8,648 bases of DNA, taken from the NCBI GenBank assembly GCA_027717595.1, contig JALLOF010000056.1, positions 1-8,648 on the forward strand, in the 5' to 3' direction. The position numbers were made by a program, and so were the translations under genes. The notes under the pieces are model-generated. The model saw only the letters and a list, made by a program, of their open reading frames with translations, did not search any database and was not told where the DNA came from. This document shows, piece by piece, positions 6,144 to 8,648 of the stretch; within the stretch, counting starts at the first letter, position 1; every line of letters starts with the position of its first letter. This DNA comes from Nitrospinae bacterium AH_259_B05_G02_I21 (lineage in GTDB: Bacteria > JADFOP01).

Positions 6144-7554
6144 TCACTCGATGTCGGCGTCGAGCTTAAAACGCTCTTTGCCGGCCCGCTTGGTGATGGT
6201 GCCCCTAAACTCGACGTTGGCAAACCGCGGTGACTCCTCCAGCACGCCGATGAGCTCGAGCGCCGAGTCGGAGTACCCTCCGATGTTGAGCTTGTGGTCC
6301 TTGAGCTGGGTATCCGTCAACCAGGCGGAGCTTGGGATTACGAGGGTCAACTCCTTGAGCAGCTCGATGGCGCTCGGGTCGCGGAGGACCTTTTCCTCGA
6401 TGGCCTTTCCCTCGTCGTTGATTTGATTCAACTCGCGCTTGAGGTGGTTGACGGCCTCCACCTGCGGCTGGAGGGCGGCCACGGAGCTCTTGAGGCGGCG
6501 AAGCTCCCAATGGTCGCGGATGGTTATCGTGCCGTAGAGACCCAGGACCACGACCAGGGCAGCCCCCAGCAGGACGGCCCGCCTTGAGAAGCGCCTCGAT
6601 GGCCGGTCCTCCACGGGGGGAGGAGGGATTAGATTCATCGGGACCGCCGCGGCCTGGGTCCCGTAAAGGGCCAGCCCCACCGCCGTGTGGAAGCGCTCCA
6701 CCTCCAGCCCCCCCCGGCACGTGGAAAGCCGTTTGATAGCCGATGGCTGTCGGCGACGGCTGCCCGAGGGTCTGCATCGCCTGGCGTACAATGCTCTCGG
6801 GTGGGCCGAGGAAAAACCACGGGATGGGTGTGGGCGAGTCGGTGGGGCCCGGGGTAGGGGAGAGGACGCCGGCGAGCTCCTTTTGGAGGTGGGCCATCGC
6901 ATCCGGGCCAGCCAGCCCCTCGTGGGAGAAGCGCTGAGTGCTAGTCAGATAACCTTCCTCGAAGCAATCCACGCCCACGGCCTGTTCTTCTTCCTCGACC
7001 AGCACGACCCGCAGCGCCCGGGCCAAATCGGGTTGGCATCGGGCGAGGAGAGCCCCGTTGGCGATGGGCGAAGGAACCAGGGCCTCCGGCTCCAGGTCCG
7101 TGGCCCGCAACGCCTCAAGGAGCGAGTCGATGATCTCCCGGTTGACGGCGCCCACAAGCACGGTCATCGTCGACCCTGGTCGGTCTTCCACAATCATATG
7201 GTCGTAGTGGACCGTCTCGGGCTCCACGGGCAGGTGCTTTTCCAGCTCGAAGGCAAGGGCCTGCTGGAGGTTTTCTTCTTCCATCGCCGGAAGCGTGAGG
7301 GTCTTGAGAAAACACCATTGGCGGGGCAGACCGGCGACAATCAGCTCCGGGCGGATTCGTTGCCGATCGAGGGACGCCCGCACCGCTTCGGCCATCCGGA
7401 GAAACCCTTCGTCGGTGGCCTCGCCGTACCAGGTGTCCTGGTGAAGCAGCGTGAGGCCACGGCGGTCGTGCCGGAGACACGCGTACCTCACCCCGTCGGG
7501 CCGTATGTCGAGCCCCAGGGTTACGTTTCGTCGGCGAGCGAAAGGTCTGAGCAC
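6144..7554 (-). CDS. GspL (PilM-like plus PilN-like), reading frame broken at a G8 run
   Basis: The inner-membrane platform protein that bridges the secretion ATPase and GspM. Residues 11-298 form the cytoplasmic actin-like (PilM-type) domain: 'VTLGLDIRPDGVRY' at 11-24, 'TLTLPAMEEENLQQALAFELEKHLP', 'TVLVGAVNREIIDSLLEAL', ending 'FHTAVGLALYG'. Then come 'MNLIPP', a transmembrane segment at about 326-345 and a coiled coil at about 347-390. A PilN-like periplasmic ferredoxin-like domain ends the protein ('LLKELTLVIPSSAWLTD', 'ESPRFANVEF'). As printed, the frame is lost at eight G (minus strand 6715-6708). With seven G the reading is Pro-Gly-Gly-Leu-Glu-Val and the gene is one 469-residue ORF. 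The uncorrected frame runs on as Gly/Pro/Arg-rich sequence to a stop at 6205-6207. Start: GTG 7554 has GGGAGG 11 bases upstream and follows the gspK stop by eight bases; TTG 7590, inside gspK, lacks an SD. Residue numbers assume the corrected frame. Confidence 0.87.
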
Positions 7555-7562
7555 GGAGCAGC

Positions 7563-8531
7563 CTACCTCCCGAGATAGTTGTCGTTCCAATACGTGATGG
7601 TTGCGGTCCTGCCCGTAGGGGTTTCGTTGCGCGATACGATGGCTTTGATGCGGCGCCGAACCGGGCTTCCGGGGATACGGCCTGAAGCCACGATGGTGAA
7701 ATTGCGTGAACGCTGAGTTTTGCTGTATACGCCCTCGTTGGCCTCGCGCCTGGCCAGAATCTGGGCGGCACGCTGGTCGGTGTAGAGCGTTCGCAGCACC
7801 GTCTCGCTGGCGGTGTTATTGTTCAGGCCGGCCCCGGTTGTCGTCAAGAAGTGGACGAGCCCGGCGTAGGGCTCGCCGTCCTCGTAGCTCGCCTCGCCGT
7901 AGAAGATGGCCGGGGTCACGCCGCGGACCAACAGGAGCTCCTCGATGGTGTCGATGCGGCGGTCTTTCGCCTCGTACGGCAGACCGTTGCTCTCGTAGTA
8001 ATCGTCTTCGGCCCCGTTGAGCTTGTGAAGGTGGTCCGAGTCGATCCAATCTAGAATGGAGTCGGCGATGATGGAGCGTAGGCTGGAATCCTTGAGGCCC
8101 GCCTCCTCCAGGAGGGCTCGAAGGCGCGGCTGGGTGATGACGTTGATATTTATCTTGCTCTCCTCGTCGGCCAATTCGTAGCCGTACAGACCCGGTCCGA
8201 GGGTGAGGTCTCGTCGGTTGGGCGCCTCGTTTTCCTTTCCTTCGGGGGGGTTCCGCTTGGCGAAGACGAGCTGGTCGCCCTCCTCAAGGTACGTGTAGTC
8301 GTAGTCCTCGAGGATTTCGGCCAACGCCGCCTGCACGGCCGCCTGGGCCAGGTAGTACGCCTGGGCTTCCTCGAGATAGTTGCGCGCCACCCTCGTCTCG
8401 AGGCGCGTGGCGAAGGCGAAGTCCATGACCAACAAAGTAAGGAGGACGAGAATCCACAACACGAGGATCAAGGCCACCCCCTGCTCGCCCCGCGACGTAT
8501 CACCGGGTGCACCTGCCCGCACCTCGCTCAT
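7563..8531 (-). CDS. GspK, T2SS minor pseudopilin
   Basis: A 322-residue minor pseudopilin that sits at the tip of the T2SS pseudopilus with GspI and GspJ. A type III (prepilin-type) leader 'SRGEQG' is cut after Gly18, followed by the hydrophobic helix 'VALILVLWILVLLTLLV'. Position +5 of the mature protein is Leu rather than Glu, which is the known GspK peculiarity. The body carries family landmarks: 'YLAQAAVQAALAEI' (60-73), 'DEESKININVI' (122-132), 'ADSILDWIDSDHLHKLNGAEDDYYES' at about 156-181 (acidic; a metal site has been described in this region of GspK), 'IDTIEELLLVRGVTP' (193-207) and 'GLNNNTASETVLRTL' (235-249). Start ATG 8531 overlaps the gspJ stop in ATGA, with GGAGG ten bases upstream. 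The length is typical. The leader should be a substrate of the prepilin peptidase at 3347-4111. Confidence 0.94.
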   Translation of the reverse strand: MSEVRAGAPGDTSRGEQGVALILVLWILVLLTLLVMDFAFATRLETRVARNYLEEAQAYYLAQAAVQAALAEILEDYDYTYLEEGDQLVFAKRNPPEGKENEAPNRRDLTLGPGLYGYELADEESKININVITQPRLRALLEEAGLKDSSLRSIIADSILDWIDSDHLHKLNGAEDDYYESNGLPYEAKDRRIDTIEELLLVRGVTPAIFYGEASYEDGEPYAGLVHFLTTTGAGLNNNTASETVLRTLYTDQRAAQILARREANEGVYSKTQRSRNFTIVASGRIPGSPVRRRIKAIVSRNETPTGRTATITYWNDNYLGR

Positions 8532-8648
8532 TTCTTCTCAACCTCCACGGTATGCTCGACGGGCACCGCCACAGTGATGGGCGGCAGCTCCATCGGCTGG
8601 GTTTCTTGTGGTTCGTGGAGCGTAAGGCGGACCTCCACAGCCTTCGGG
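8528..8648 (-). CDS. GspJ, C-terminal fragment cut by the window edge
   Basis: The last 39 complete codons of a minus-strand gene whose start lies beyond base 8648. The translation begins 'PKAVEVRLTLHEPQET', continues with 'ITVAVPVEHTVEVEKK' and stops at TGA 8530-8528, overlapping the gspK start by four bases (ATGA). 'LPKAVEVRLTL' is the usual penultimate strand of the minor pseudopilin GspJ, and gspJ is the standard neighbour upstream of gspK. The fragment is too short for more, so the assignment rests largely on synteny. Confidence 0.72.
   Translation of the reverse strand, partial: PKAVEVRLTLHEPQETQPMELPPITVAVPVEHTVEVEKK

Noticed and set aside
6144-6902. Separate PilN gene starting at 6902
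   Set aside because: The first 60 or so codons of that frame are Arg/Ser/Pro-rich and antagonise the conserved PilM-like coding in the other frame. The PilN-like part belongs to a frame-broken gspL rather than a separate gene.
6685-7578. Open frame of 297 codons on the + strand inside gspL
   Set aside because: It is antisense to a recognisable PilM-like domain and shows no family motif; it is a high-GC shadow.
1-8648. CRISPR array, tRNA/rRNA, transposase, integrase or toxin-antitoxin genes
   Set aside because: No regularly spaced repeats, tRNA-like folds or relevant protein motifs were seen on either strand.

Overview
GC-rich bacterial DNA from a Gram-negative (diderm) organism. This follows from a type II secretion (T2SS) inner-membrane/pseudopilin gene cluster, a predicted lipoprotein and a prepilin peptidase. 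The family mix (a GspL with PilM-like and PilN-like halves, a PilO-like GspM, a PilP/GspC-like protein, a TadG-like protein) recalls deltaproteobacterial-type or neighbouring, mostly uncultured, lineages. That placement is inference; nothing here fixes the taxon.

Layout. Bases 1-229 are non-coding as far as I can see and hold a cluster of nested inverted repeats. A TadG-like surface/pilus-associated membrane protein follows on the + strand (230-1264). It converges with a minus-strand short-chain dehydrogenase of the retinol dehydrogenase/WWOX type (1281-2162). Next, also on the minus strand, is a two-gene unit: a DUF971 (GBBH-like N-terminal domain) protein whose end overlaps the start of an exported cupredoxin (3156 to 2289). 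It is followed by a probable intrinsic terminator at 2259-2285. Divergent from that unit are a + strand prepilin peptidase (3347-4111) and a TPR lipoprotein (4232-4966) with a possible promoter of its own. The right half (4990-8648) is one tightly packed minus-strand T2SS operon, transcribed right to left: gspJ (C-terminus only), gspK, gspL, gspM and a gspC-like gene, with junctions of -4 to +11 bases.

How it fits together. The prepilin peptidase would process the pseudopilins (GspG/H/I/J/K, of which J and K are seen here). GspL, GspM and GspC form the inner-membrane platform and its link to the outer-membrane secretin, and the TPR lipoprotein may be an assembly or pilotin-like factor. Secretin (gspD), ATPase (gspE) and platform protein (gspF) are not in the window.

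The most notable anomaly is gspL. Its reading frame breaks exactly at a run of eight G (minus strand, 6715-6708). Removing one G restores a single 469-residue protein, so this is a sequencing/assembly indel, a real mutation or a slippage site. I do not see a convincing new defence, mobile or RNA-based system. The other observations are modest structural oddities.
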